From Kwoniella bestiolae CBS 10118 (lineage: Eukaryota; Basidiomycota; Tremellomycetes; Tremellales; Cryptococcaceae), in the NCBI RefSeq assembly GCF_000512585.2, contig NC_089247.1, positions 372,001-436,000 of the forward strand: DNA of 64,000 nt, written 5' to 3'. Position 1 is the stretch's first letter. Each line of letters begins with the position of its first letter. Shown here in pieces: positions 1-11,652 of the stretch. The position numbers and the translations under genes were made by a program. The notes beneath the pieces were generated by a model. It was not told the DNA's origin. It ran no database searches and saw only the letters and a program-made list of their open reading frames with translations.

Positions 1-842
1 AAGTCATAGGACTAAGGTGAAAGCTACCCCCTCCGGTCACATCGGAAGGCCTTTGTACCACTGAAACACAAGTGAGAATTCTGTATGCTCCACTGGGAAG
101 GCCCAGACATCATTGCACACCGCATTACATTATTCCTCGGCCTCACACCATGTGGTTTCGATGCTTCGTCCTCCCTGCATTCCCGTCGGCTAAGAGCACG
201 ATCACCTGTGGACTGTTCAATGTCGTGTGGCTCCGCCGAGATATCTCCGGAGTTGACCAGAACGTGGTGTGTGAAGGGTAACGTATCGATCGTAGGATCC
301 CCAAACACTCTTGTGACTAAAGGATACACAATACGTGTTCAATGAGGTCATTGTGTGCGAAAGCTTGGGCGTGGCTCATCGTCGGCTTTGTTTCATTAAT
401 CGATGGGGTTGGAATCAGCTGAGCAGACAACTCGTAGCAGCTCACTGGTCACTTGGTACTCTAATGGACCGCTATCTGGATATCCTGTCTTCAGCTGCGA
501 AGCTGTGCGATCAAGGCTTGCCGTACTTTTCTTTCGCTTGCACTCAACATAATTAGCCCCTATCTGGGCGGGTAGATCACTGTACATCTTGTGCGCTTTC
601 TTTGGCCCATGACGGCAAAAAGGAGACGAAGACTAGGTCAAGCACCAAGCAATCAGGCGGTTATTCTTTTCCGAGATCTCCCTCCCACGATCACAAATGC
701 AATCGAACAGCCACATTGATCGTGATATCAGAGTATACGTTCATAGCGAATATGGAGGCTAAGTTGGGTCTCAGGAATGATGCAATATAAAAGAGATACC
801 TTCTTCGGCCACCAAGCCTCATGATCCCCGAAGGGTCATTTT
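1..842. other. Left edge, no gene called
   Basis: No convincing gene is visible. A minus-strand frame of about 100 codons (329 to 24) is open but shows no domain, signal peptide or promoter, and several shorter frames overlap it on both strands. It could be a fragment of a gene continuing beyond the left edge. Confidence 0.4.
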
Positions 843-1739
843 CTAGATTCCGTTGTCTTCGGAATAATTGTCCACAAAGAGGCCAATGGACCCATGTGCC
901 ACTCCAAATTGGGAAGGGTGGTTTTCGGTGAGTTGCGTAAGCATCGCACGACCGGTCCAATAGTAATGGGGCTGATGTCTCGACGTCGTACGCCTGTTCT
1001 GTGTTGTCACGAGAAATTGATCGTCGTCGTGTAAGTGCTGAGTGAAAGTCATCGAGCTGTCCACAAAAGAACGTCGTACTTCTATGAAGTCTTCAGCTTC
1101 GGGCGATGTGTTTGCGCTGGGCTGTATATCATCACAAATTAGAGTTGGCACTTCTTGACCGTGATCGTTGGGCACGTTGTGCAACGAAAAGTGAAGCGCA
1201 ACATCGACTGCCCTTGATCGTGATGCCGCATCGGGCATCACAGACAACAGCCAGGCAGGCTCGGAAGAGTTTGACCTTGGGATATTCGACAGACATGTAT
1301 CGATCTGAATCGGAGGATCAATCCCACTGTTGTTTGCATACCACAATCGGTTTCCCAAATTGCTATCACTCGTGAATCTCCATTGAGGTCTTTCTGGCGG
1401 TCCTCCAGGATAATACTCATCGGGGACATCCACCGAGTAGTGATAAGTCCCATTAGGCTCGACATGGAAAAGCTTGATATCTTTGCCTATTATTCGCTGA
1501 AGGAAAGGGGAAGCGTCTGGCCTCGCGGCCCTCGTGAGTAAAGGTTCCAGTTTATCAAATCTGAAGGTGATACCACTGGTAGGACCCCGAGGTTGGATGT
1601 ACGATATCTGGGTCGCTGTGGGAACTTGAGTCAGTGGAACATCATAATTGAGAGAGGATGTTCCATTGAAGCTTCCTTCTTGAGGGTGAGGGGATCCGGG
1701 CCTCCTATCTGTATCACCCATGATCACACGAGCGGCCAT
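843..1739 (-). CDS. Lineage-specific protein, 298 aa, unknown function
   Basis: I do not recognise this protein. It is one uninterrupted reading frame with a TATAAAAG box 62-69 bp before its ATG, the same arrangement as the other orphan genes of this window. There is no signal peptide, membrane segment or cofactor motif. It is polar and mixed alpha/beta in character, with a Pro- and Asp-rich middle. A short ATQISY stretch near residue 42 resembles ATQINY at the N-terminus of the gene at 5261-6132. The stretch around AVDVALHF could match the strand that opens the C-terminal module of the genes at 3.3, 5.3, 33.8 and 35.5 kb. Those similarities are too short to prove kinship. The long open frame, the promoter and the lack of a competing gene make it likely to be real. 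Confidence 0.6.
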   Translation of the reverse strand: MAARVIMGDTDRRPGSPHPQEGSFNGTSSLNYDVPLTQVPTATQISYIQPRGPTSGITFRFDKLEPLLTRAARPDASPFLQRIIGKDIKLFHVEPNGTYHYSVDVPDEYYPGGPPERPQWRFTSDSNLGNRLWYANNSGIDPPIQIDTCLSNIPRSNSSEPAWLLSVMPDAASRSRAVDVALHFSLHNVPNDHGQEVPTLICDDIQPSANTSPEAEDFIEVRRSFVDSSMTFTQHLHDDDQFLVTTQNRRTTSRHQPHYYWTGRAMLTQLTENHPSQFGVAHGSIGLFVDNYSEDNGI

Positions 1740-1800
1740 CTTACCAAGTCGTTATCGAGCAGTGTAAATGACCGATGAGTTGTCATCCGCTAACAACGTA

Positions 1801-1808
1801 CTTTTATA
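1801..1808 (-). promoter_or_regulatory. TATA box of the 843-1739 gene
   Basis: TATAAAAG on the minus strand, 62-69 bp upstream of the predicted ATG at 1739. Confidence 0.6.
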
Positions 1809-3294
1809 TCCATCAAGGCTTGATATCCTCTCAATTTCTCGAGTCGTTATTTGAAACAGCGAGCGTTATGACCGAGTTTTTGCCGGGACAATGCAGTTCC
1901 GTCCGCTTTTGGCTCCATTATCCGATAAAGGAGAGAAAGAAGGCGCTACACAGCATTCGGGATCTGAGGGCGAGTATGCCTGAAAGTCCTTTCTCGGGCT
2001 TTCCAATTTGATGTGTCTGAGATCAGCCGCAAAGATATAACCCGAGAGATGCCGCTCATCTCTGGCTGGAGGGCGGAGTAGGAGTCAAAATGGCTTCGTG
2101 TGTCTCCGTGCTCTCGGGTGTGAGTCGCAAGCAATCACACCAGACCGCTCCAAAGCTTGCTTTGTCCCAATACCCTCCGTGTTACCGCATAGTCACTTTT
2201 TTCCGCACTGCTTATCTCTAGCTTTTCGGTCTCAGAACAAGTCGAAGTGACGACATGGCAGTCAGTAAGCGAGCGATTGATGATAAGAACAAGTGTCGCT
2301 CAGATCTGACAATAACTTGGGAGGTATCCCTGCAACATCACGTTGGAAGGGTTGTATTGATGTCATCCCGTCATTACTATACATCTCGTTTCTCGAGTCC
2401 TGTCTACCGCGAGAACATGAGTCGTTGTCATGCCCCGTCACCCCACAGTGCATGACTCTTACGTAATCACCGACAATACCGCCACCCACACTGTCGACCG
2501 ACAGTACCGGTACCGACATTGACGGACAACACTGCCGCAGGACATTCTGAAAGGTATATAAGGAGCCAAGTTCATAGACCATCTTGTACTTTTCCCCATC
2601 GATGAAATATCATATTTTACATTCAATTGACTTTTAAATACACAACCATCGCTGTCTGTTTACAAATAAACTCTAATCACTATTACATATCATAGTTGTC
2701 CACCATACTACAGGTTCCGTCACCCCTATAGTATCGGTCGTAACAGTCGTTCAGCGTGGACGTTCTGCTCTACGCGAAATGAAAATGAACGCCATTTCAA
2801 AATGGGCTTCGAAATTACTCCTACATGGAGTTCACGCCCCATGACACATCAGGGGTGTGACTGCCAGCTGTTGCAACACAGCCCCCGGGCATTCAGTCAT
2901 CACCCCAAAACTTTGTCGGCAGCATCAGATTGACCTAATAAAATGTAAAGTGGATTTCTTGCCCATACCTCTTTGGTGACACGCGTAGTAAGAATGCCCG
3001 GTGGCAGGGGGCGTGGATTTCCATTTTGCACAAGTACTCAACCGTTACTGCCACCGAAATTTGCAACCCCTACAGGGGAACCTTGTTCTCAGACCAGGCG
3101 CAGATGGCTGCGATTCTCGAACGTACGGAGTACGAAGCTAACTCAAAATGGTCACCAAAGTTCAAGCGGATCTTGTCTTGATGTCGCCCAGTATTGGACG
3201 TGCAGCATAGCAATGCATAGCAGACCACGTGTAGAACCGCATCACCTTAAAGTGGAAAACACCAAAGGGTAACCAGCGTTCATGTCATCACCCT
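1809..3294. other. Gene-free stretch with an orphan TATA box
   Basis: No gene is supported. A strong TATATAAGG lies on the plus strand at 2555-2563, but the first ATG after it (2603) opens only an 11-codon frame. The 99-codon plus frame at 2973-3272 has no features. Confidence 0.4.
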
Positions 3295-4176
3295 TCAGGA
3301 AGCAGGGAGCAATCTTCTAGCTTCATTGCTCTCTCGCAGCTTCCAACCCACTTTCCCTATAGTGGACCTGCCGTAATGATCCCTGTCCCTGACGGTGTCT
3401 TTAAATTTGTCGTCCACAGAAAAGACATAAACGGGGACCCTCCTTCCTATGGAAGTGGTAGACCTTTCATCGAGGGCAGATTCAGAGTCAGAATCGTATT
3501 CATCCTCCTTTTTTATCATCGGGTATAGTCCGTCTTCGTTCTTCTGGTTGGACATGATCCAGGTTGATCCCGCCAGTTCGGTGGCCAAAAATCTCATGGC
3601 CGATTCGGCTGAATAGTAAGACGGATCAGCTGCGCCGCGCTCGTGATATACTTGACATATCCTGAATCTTTCGTCTGGGGTGAGGTTGTGATCTTTATCC
3701 TCGCGCAAGGACCAATCAGACACCTCGACTGTTACCCTTTACAGACCACTGTCGACCTCATGCTTGGGATCGGCTACGTGTCGCGTTCTTCCGAAGAATG
3801 ACCCTCGTATGGTATGTTCAATCGGGCCAGAAGACCGCAGAAATGATTGTATGATCTCGAAAGTCGCCTTATCGCCAAGGAAGCTTTTGTAATCGTCCAG
3901 GAACGGGCCCGCCAGATGAGTAAACGGGATCGGGTCAAGACAGTCTCGAGTGATATCTTGAGTAGTCAAAGCGGCAAAAAGGTTGCCTTCATGGATTAGA
4001 TCTTGAGGGAATTGCAAACCGTCTTGGCCATGATCGAGACTGTCGTTGATAGAGCTAACCACGAAAGCGTCAGGAACTCGGGACCGCTGCGGACTTGCCC
4101 TGCGAAATGTGAGCGAGCCTTTGTATTTGTATTGCTCCCCCCAGGGACCCATCGAATGAGTTGTGTTGCTTGACAT
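3295..4176 (-). CDS. Two-module lineage-specific protein, copy alpha-1, about 275 aa
   Basis: Unknown function. Exon 1 is 4176-3778 and exon 2 is 3723-3295. The frame carries a TAA at 3741-3739, which a 54-nt phase-0 intron (3777-3724, GTAGCC to TCGAG) would remove. The ATG at 4176 is preferred over an in-frame one at 4305 because the TATATAAG box at 4268-4275 lies between them. It is a clear paralogue of 5261-6132: the N-termini match (YKGSLTFRR versus YTGDLIIRK), the junction motifs match (GSFFGRTRH versus GTFVARPRH), and so do the C-terminal halves (TWIMSNQKN versus RWYVSNERN, and FSVDDKFK versus FAVDDDLK). The spliced lengths, 275 and 272 aa, agree. No signal peptide or membrane span is seen. 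If the intron is not real, the gene is interrupted by a stop codon. Confidence 0.65.
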
Positions 4177-4267
4177 TGGAATCGAGCTTAGTATAGGGCG
4201 ATGTATGGAGGTGAATCCGTGATATACAACAAGCTTTTTCACCGGGTACGGGAGTATGTGAGTGCGG

Positions 4268-4275
4268 CTTATATA
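4268..4275 (-). promoter_or_regulatory. TATA box of alpha-1
   Basis: TATATAAG on the minus strand, about 92 bp before the chosen ATG at 4176. Confidence 0.6.
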
Positions 4276-4305
4276 CTGAGCACAGGGTAAGGGATTGTTA
4301 TACAA

Positions 4306-5260
4306 CCGCCATCACCGAGTCCCTTGAACCCTCAAAGAGTCATCAGCCTTCGACGATTTCTGAAGGAAGGCAGAAACAAAGGGCGTGCTTAGTCCAGACC
4401 ATGGGGAAACACGAAGGTCAAAAAAGAGGTGCAAGGCTTAGTTGTGTTCGAGCAGAAGGCGACAAGGATCCAGTCCAGACCGTAGGGCTCATGACTCGGC
4501 ATTCTCCATTGAGATCTCCAACCTCGCAACATAAAAAGGAGTGCTAGGAAGAACGGCACCTCGAAAGGAGATAGTTATGTATGAGGTATCTAAAAAGGCC
4601 TCCAGAGGCAGTGCACGTTTTCATTCAGAGCCTGTCTCTACTCGCCCATTGATAAAGTGGCGTCTGCATCGCGCATATAATAAATTTGTGATGTCTGTCA
4701 TGATCTTGGAGAACTGAGCCTTGGCATCCGAATGAAAGAACGCTCAAAGTGCATCTGTCTGAGTAACTTATGATTTACCCTTAGATTCGAAGCACAAGTC
4801 GTCCTAGTACTTGGGCCTTCCCCAACAGCTAGACCTACGGCACCCGTTCAGTGCGGCCTTTCGCTCACAAGAGCGGTCTAGGGTCGAAGACGTGGGATGA
4901 GGACTAGAGAATAATGAGGCTTATATGTTCCCCGACCTCACTCCCGTGCCACACTTGAATCATGCATCCAGTCTATACCCTTTGCTAACTTGCGGGCGAA
5001 CTTCAATTATCTTCGCCTCGAATTGCCAAGACCTGATCTTGGTTCAAATAGTACAGCAGTACCCAGGTCTGCCACGACATGTACCCACCATCCTCATCAT
5101 TCGGGCATCAAATCCTGTGTTATTTTTCGAAGGCTAAATATGCTGCAGGTAAGTGTATATACAAATCATGGTGAGTACGGTCGAGCGACAGTACCGTGTT
5201 AACAGGTCGGTCGAATGCTCCCCGAGGACAATCGTGTGTGACGATGAAAGGCATAGGACC
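4306..5260. other. Gene-free spacer between alpha-1 and alpha-2
   Basis: Only short overlapping frames on both strands, none with recognisable features. It is mainly the upstream region of alpha-1 and the downstream region of alpha-2. Confidence 0.5.
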
Positions 5261-6132
5261 TCAGAGAAGATTACACCAGCCAGACTTCTTCGACGACGAA
5301 CCGCCAGCATCGAAAGACTTTTCAATGGATTCTCTCCCCTCATTACCAGTTCTGGCGTTCCAAGCGATTCTGCCCGACACAACCTTGGGATATGCCCCAC
5401 TACTGTCTATGCCGTTTTTGAGGTCGTCGTCAACTGCGAAATCGGTAATTTCTTTCCCCTCATTGCCCAACGTTCGACCTGTGTGATACTCAGCTTGAAG
5501 CATGATGGGAAAGTATCCTTGCTTGTTTCTCTCGTTGGAGACATACCACCGTTCATCAGCAAGGCCTGTCGATAGGAAACTCTGAATTTGGCTCCCTGCG
5601 TCCGCGTCAGTGGGCATGATAGATTTGATACTGGTGAAGACCCTCGTCCCTTGGGTTAATTTCATCTGGACGTCCATGTTGACTTTCTCGGTACCTCCTC
5701 CGAGGGGTAGAGATGAACCCCCCAATGTCTTGGTCTGGCCACGAATGTCCCGGAGACGGTATCCTCAGTAGTCTCTGGACCGGCAGTCAAAAGCGATTTG
5801 ATACCTTCGAAAGCTGGTCCATCGCACGAGAGCCCCTTGTAGGTCTTTGCAAAAGATCCTCCCGTATCTATGCCGAGGCGAATGAGACCCTCACTACTCT
5901 TCTCTGGGTACAAAACACTGCGAGTGGCAGACAAGACGTCCCCTGTCGTGAGATTATGCGGGAATGCGCTTCTACTCTCGGAGCCAATGGCATTGGCGGC
6001 ACTGTGGGTATTGGTAGGCTGGAGGGTGAAACGGTTGGACTTTTCCGAGGGAAATTTACGGATGATAAGATCACCAGTATAGGTGTGTTCTTCACCTCGG
6101 TCAGTGTAATTGATCTGGGTGGCTGGTGACAT
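5261..6132 (-). CDS. Two-module lineage-specific protein, copy alpha-2, about 272 aa
   Basis: Unknown function, tandem paralogue of 3295-4176 in the same orientation. Exon 1 is 6132-5719 and exon 2 is 5665-5261. They are joined across a 53-nt phase-0 intron (5718-5666, GTTCATC to TCCAG) that restores a frame otherwise shifted at a run of six G. The intron falls at the same protein position as in alpha-1, just after an RPRH/RTRH motif, which argues for a shared intron and not two independent breaks. The N-terminal module (about residues 1-138) ends in the GTFVARPRHW motif. The C-terminal module has RWYVSNERN, FAVDDDLKN and a final GRIAWN-like strand. The basic, Ser-rich tail ends KKSGWCNLL. 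A TATTTATAG box lies about 145 bp upstream. There is no secretion signal. Confidence 0.65.
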
Positions 6133-6274
6133 GGATATTATCTGTTATTGTTTGATATAAGTCGATCGAGGATCGAGCAAAGATAGTTAATCAGTGTAAC
6201 AAAATGATGTAGTTCAAGGAAATGAAGTTAAGAATAGAGAAAGAGATCGAAAAAGTGAGGGATGGGATGAGCCG

Positions 6275-6283
6275 CTATAAATA
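6275..6283 (-). promoter_or_regulatory. TATA-like box of alpha-2
   Basis: TATTTATAG on the minus strand, 143-151 bp before the ATG at 6132. Confidence 0.45.
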
Positions 6284-7237
6284 GGATTTCCTCGCCCTTT
6301 GCCTTCCTGAAGATACTGTACAATGTTCCCAAATCTGTGACTGCCCGGCTTCACGGGGTTTGTAAGAGGAGAGCCCAGACTTGAGAATCACAAGTAGCGC
6401 TTCTGAGTGACCTTCGCTCCTGGACTCATTGCTATCGCAGGTTTCGACTTCGCAAACACCGGCTTGACAAGGAGAACGAAGTATAGTCCGGGCCTAATGC
6501 ATATGAAGCGGCTGTACTGATCGACCTCTTCCCACCAAAACGTCGAGTCTCAGTAGACAGGCCCGGCAATCGCGGAGGAGTCGATAATTCAGAAATATCG
6601 GTCAAGTACGGTGTGATAGTAGTATATTATAGTTCAGTCCCGATCAGATCGGGGACAATTCATTCTATCCATTTTGATTGCTCGCCGAATGGATTCTTCT
6701 GTATGGACGATGATTCCAACCCATGTCTGTATTGTCAGGACCTCGCTTTGCTTTCTTCGTTACATACCTTCGTCCCTGTTCCTTCGATTCTACAGACTGA
6801 GACCGATGTGCATCGCCATATCCTACGAGAACTCTCGTGCGTTGCTGTTATCTCGCTCACACGACCTTCTCATGCCAGGAAGGATAGCGACAGCTCTGAC
6901 GGTATGCTAAATGACCATGATCCACAGATGTGGTGGGGCATGATATTTGTCCTATAAGTGTAGGATTTCAGGCAGCGAGATGCTCTATATATCTGCAAAA
7001 TCCTCGTGGATCATATTATTATTTGAATCTTGATGACCATGAATTCTCTATAAATTCAATCTAATATTTACAAAATTAATCTATATGCTATACGCATAGC
7101 AGCCCTTCCCTAATTCCCATCTAACGTAACTCCTTGATATCTTAAATCCCTAAACTCGATATATACACTTACGCTAGCCGTGACCATCTCCTCATGGGCC
7201 TACATAGACAAAACCACCAGACTTGTGCCATCCCCAT
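6284..7237. other. Gene-free stretch, AT-rich toward its right end
   Basis: No supported gene. A 114-codon plus frame at 6613-6957 has no features. The right part contains the 3' region of the 7238-10544 gene. Confidence 0.5.
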
Positions 7238-10200
7238 TCAACCCATCGTCACCTTAGTCCTACCACTCCCCACTCCCTCCACATGAGGTATCGGCACATC
7301 CCTCCACGACCCCTCATCCTCGTCCCAGATCCTTCTCATCCCAGCTTTGACCTTTCCTTTTCTCTCCCACTCGTAATACTTGTTTCTTTGTTTCACTATC
7401 TCCTCCTCGTTTGGGTGAGTCCTAGCAGCCGAACTAGCCATGGACAAGGTAGACTCGGGAATGTGATCGGGGTGGGGTCGATCAGGTAAGGGGGGAGGAG
7501 GGATAGCCTCATCAGATTGAGGTTTCGAGGATTGTTCACTTTGGCTATTATTAGATGAAGGGTTGATGATTACTATTTCAGGTTTGGGAACAACCCCATC
7601 GTTTCCGGTTTGTAGACCAGAAGCGGAAGGAGGATAATTGGCTTGAAGAGTATCTAGATCCATCGAATTCCTAGGTCCACCACCATGCCCCGATATACCC
7701 GATATCATACTCTGTAGATAACCCACACTACCATGTACGCTCTGAATGGCACTTCCCAGATCTACGATGTTGGTCCGACCCCTTCTTTCGGGTGAATCAC
7801 TATCTTTCAATGGCATCGTCCCAACCATCATCTCATCGTCTTTATTGATTGGTTGACCCAGCACCAAAGGTTTGGTGACCGGATTAGCATGGTGCAGTTC
7901 AGATTGAGTATCATGCTCCCCAAACCCAAGTTCAGACTCGGGTGATGTTGATTCGAGTATACCCCTTGGCATTGCTGTTGCTGGACCTCTCGCGGTAGGC
8001 TGATCATCGTGGATAGGAATTAGTCGAACCGGATCGGTAGGAGCATCAGCGTATACAGACGAGCCGTTGGTTTCCCTCGATCCGTCTTCACCTGAAGTCC
8101 GACCGATTGGAGGAGAATAATGGTGTGTATGTCCACCTGTTGAATCGAACATCGTCACTCCCAGTTTACCGACGTTGGGAGGAGGGTCGATAAAGCTCCA
8201 TCGTTCCGATGAAGTATCGGGATTCATCACTTTGAAGAGTCTATCTTCGGGTGGGGCGTGGTATGTGCCCTGAGCCGAGTGTCGACCATCAGCTGAATAC
8301 CTGTCATTGCCATGACCACTCTCTGAAGGCTGTCTTGAGTAAGTACCATTCGCCGAGGTTGATCTTCTCCTGGTCAAAGAGTTCTTCTTCAATAACACAT
8401 TCTTGTGCTTTGGTGTGGTGTTGGCTGATGCTGAAGGTGCAGCTAGGAGGGGTTTGGAGGATTCTCTACTTGCAGTTCTCTGTCTGGACTTATCGTTTGA
8501 CGAGTTCCCCGCAGATGGGGGCGGGGGTTTATTGCCTTTGATAGGTGAGGGTGGTCGAGACTGACTGTTGACGACCGACGTCCAAGGGAGTTGTCGATTA
8601 TCTGGATCTACCTCTCTAGGATCATCCAGATGATTTTGAGCAGGTACCGACGCCATGGGTGAAACGAGTACGGGCGACTCTGTACCGGCCATTGAGGGTG
8701 CTCGGGGAGCGTAGGAATCGACGACGGAGAGACCAGACGACGGCAGTGAAGAGAAGATGAGCACGTCTCGACCTTTGGCAATAGGGAGTAGAGGGATGGA
8801 GGCAGCAAGCTCGAAATGAAGGTTGGTGATGTTGTTGATGATGCCAATGAGGAGGTTTGGGTGTAGACTGAGGCTTATCCGTTAGCTGGTACTAACTCGC
8901 AGCAAGCCCTACACGAGAAGAAAGCTCACTTTTCCACGATCTTTCTTTTCACAGTCCCGCCTAGCCATCTCCTCATCCCATCTATCCAGAATCTATACAC
9001 CCCATCATGTACCCACCCTTCCAATTTTATACCCCTCGGATCATACCCGTTCCATTTGATCTTGGGCGATTTGGATCGACTGCTGATTGAACCGTTGTTA
9101 TCTGACGTGACAGTGACACCAGTGGCCGTTGTGCCGTCTCGAGCATGCTTATAAGACTTGGCAGGACTCGCGATGATGGCTTCTCGTAGGGCGGAGATGA
9201 TAGCGGGTGTGACTTTTGGTGGAGGGGATATGAGCGATAATCTGTCAGGTACTGATACAAGTCAAATCAGCTTGTTTCTCCTCGGCATCCATCTGAGAAT
9301 AATCAGCTAACATGGGATGGAGAGAGCAAAGAAGAGTGGAGGATTAATGGATGTTTCGGGGGAATAAGAGAAGAGCAGATTATGTGCGTCTTTCTGTTTT
9401 CAAGGCCATCGGTCAGCTACTGTGTACACATATGGCAACGCGTCGTCGTATAGCTGACCTTTGATCCTCCAGCTTGTACGTTCTCCACCAAGGTCCATCC
9501 ATGTATTCCTATAATAGACAACAGAGCAATCAAGAGTCGTATCGAGCTATACAAGCACTGTCAGCTACTCTTTACGGGTATAGTAAATCGATTAGCTCAC
9601 TCCAATTCTTGTGATCCCTTTCTTTTCCAGACCTTTCCCTCCAATTCAACCTTCCAGGTAAACTTTTCATCCTCTTTCCTCTTACTTAGGTTCTCGGCAC
9701 TTTCGCTCCTCCCCATAATACCTTGATCCCTATTCTCCTGCAATACCAGATCCACTGCACTGATCGTACTAGGCGGGAAGCCTGTCAACCTCAGTCCCGA
9801 AGGTGGAGTGAAAGCCATTAAAGCGTGTTTGCTCTGCTGAGGCGGGGCAGTACGTATGAATTCGTCTCGGACCATTAATCCTGATCTACCCATCTGAGGG
9901 GAAGTGACCAGTTTGGGAGAGAGTGGGCGAGAGGTGAGAGGATGAAAGGCTGTTGATCCTCCCTCTGAGATACTTCTCGCATGTCCACCAGACCTTCCGA
10001 TACTTCCATTAGGTATACTTGGAGCTTTGAGGGGTGTAAGTTGAGTGTTGAGCTTGGGTAGTTCTGGCGCACGATCCGCCCAGAGAGGTAAGGGAGGGGG
10101 AGCCTGGTCGAGCTGAGACATCGCTGCCAGGTATAGGTCTCTCTCCGATTTCGATACGTAGAGTGTTTGTATTCGATTAGGCTGAAATAGGATTGGCCGG

Positions 10201-10544
10201 AGTCTCTCCTCTGGGAGACCGGTCCATGCAGATGGAGGAGGGAGGGGAGTGACCAGATGGTTCTCTTCTGGTATAGGTATAGACGTGGTAGTTTGGTTGG
10301 ATTGGTCAATGAGCTGTTTGGCCCGTCTTAAGGAGAACCAAGATCTTCGTTTTGGTTTGGGGTTGGTGGATGAGTAGGTGTGGGAGTTGTTCATGATTGA
10401 TATTTGAGTGCTTGAGGTGGTGGGTGATAGGGCATTGGGCGAAGGTGAAGTGACGTCGATAATACCCTCTGGTCGTCTAGTCGGTTTATCTCTGGGAGTG
10501 TCCCGTGTGGTAGGGGATGGGGTATGATGTAGTTGATTGGTCAT
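7238..10544 (-). CDS. Large uncharacterised fungal protein, 1021 aa, five exons
   Basis: Exons, all minus strand: 10544-9601, 9546-9459, 9393-9312, 9251-8930 and 8867-7238. All introns are GT-AG and short, and every junction keeps the frame, giving 1021 aa. The first ~280 residues are Ser/Pro-rich and low in complexity. A folded core follows: TWKVELEGKVWKRKG, then a hydrophobic stretch (IRLLIALLSIIGIHGW), then a region with KIKWNGYDPRG and DGVYRFWIDGMRRWLGG, then HPNLLIGIINNITNLHFEL. A long disordered tail of about 470 residues follows, rich in Ser/Pro and ending in a conserved-looking EEEIVKQRNKYYEWERKGK block. I cannot name the family. The hydrophobic stretch might be a membrane segment or a buried helix. 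Its 5' end is divergent from the SMP/C2 gene across about 1.1 kb. Confidence 0.75.
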
Positions 10545-10921
10545 TGTTTGATGTCAAGTGATGAAATTGAGGGAGATGAAAGGAGGAAAGAGAGAGGAAT
10601 GGAGGTGGAGATGAAGATGAGGATGAGGATGAGGAATGTTGAGTGAAAAAAGGGAACAGGGTCTTAGTACCTGTTTGTGAGTTGTTACTGTAGTACTGTA
10701 CATCAGTACGAGTTTATTGTGTGCGTTTGTGTGTCATGTCATGTTATTGTACGCATTGATCACCTCTATGACGAATGAGTGATGTGTATCATGAACAAAT
10801 GGGAATGTGTTGTAAATTGACTTGAAATGTACACGCCCTTGAGTCGTGTCGATCAGTAAGAATAACAGTATCATTCATGCTTATTCGGCCGGATACAGAG
10901 TGAGTGTATAACAAAGGAGGG

Positions 10922-10978
<57 letters not shown>

Positions 10979-11652
10979 AATGGGAGGACATGGCGAACAT
11001 GAGATCATGAGATATTACTCGTATTGCCATCAACTGGTGTCTGTTTTGTTCTTTACCCCCATGATATATGTCTGTTGTCCTTGTGTATCTGTCGATGGTA
11101 TGGTTGATGCTCATGACCATCCCATTGACTTTTATCTGCTAGTGGAGTGATCAGAGTATGGATGTCAGCGTTCAACTAGTCCGTACCGTATTGCACAGAG
11201 ATGGGTGCATAGCAAACCTGTGTAATCTGTTGTGAAATCTGAAGACCGGTACCGGTAAGTTATCGGTGGTTCGGAGATGCGCTTTGATCTATGCCACGTG
11301 GATGATGTTATTCTTATCGACAAGACCTGTACATGTGTACGTCATTGCATATTTGCCATCCCATGCAGTACTCGCAGTCAACGATAATTTCAGTCAGATG
11401 GTAGACCATACCTCATAGCACTTCATACACATCACTCCTAGATCGCATCTGACACTGTCTATCATATCATACAATCATCATCCCTCAACCTGACTCATCC
11501 CCACTCGGCGCCAAGATCCCCATCACCCTTCCGTTCCTTTCATGCCATCAGGTCGGAGATCACTGCCTCGTCCTACCCAAATAATCCTAGAACACATACA
11601 TATATAGAACAGCTTGATATACCTTAACATGTCGCATGTATCGTAAACAGAC
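10545..11652. other. Divergent promoter region
   Basis: The shared upstream region of two divergent genes. It holds a long TG repeat and a perfect 12-bp palindrome ACCGGTACCGGT at 11245-11256. No coding sequence is supported; frames through the repeat are artefacts. Confidence 0.6.
10924..10974. repeat. (TG)n dinucleotide microsatellite
   Basis: About 25 uninterrupted TG units between the divergent genes at 7238-10544 and 11653-16858. It is likely length-polymorphic. Confidence 0.95.

Noticed and set aside
9481..9546. Acceptor at 9509 for the first intron of the 7238-10544 gene
   Set aside because: It breaks the frame into exon 3; the earlier TATAG acceptor (exon from 9546) keeps the frame through all five exons.
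10789..11150. Frames encoding long His-Thr or Cys-Val runs
   Set aside because: Translations of the TG microsatellite.
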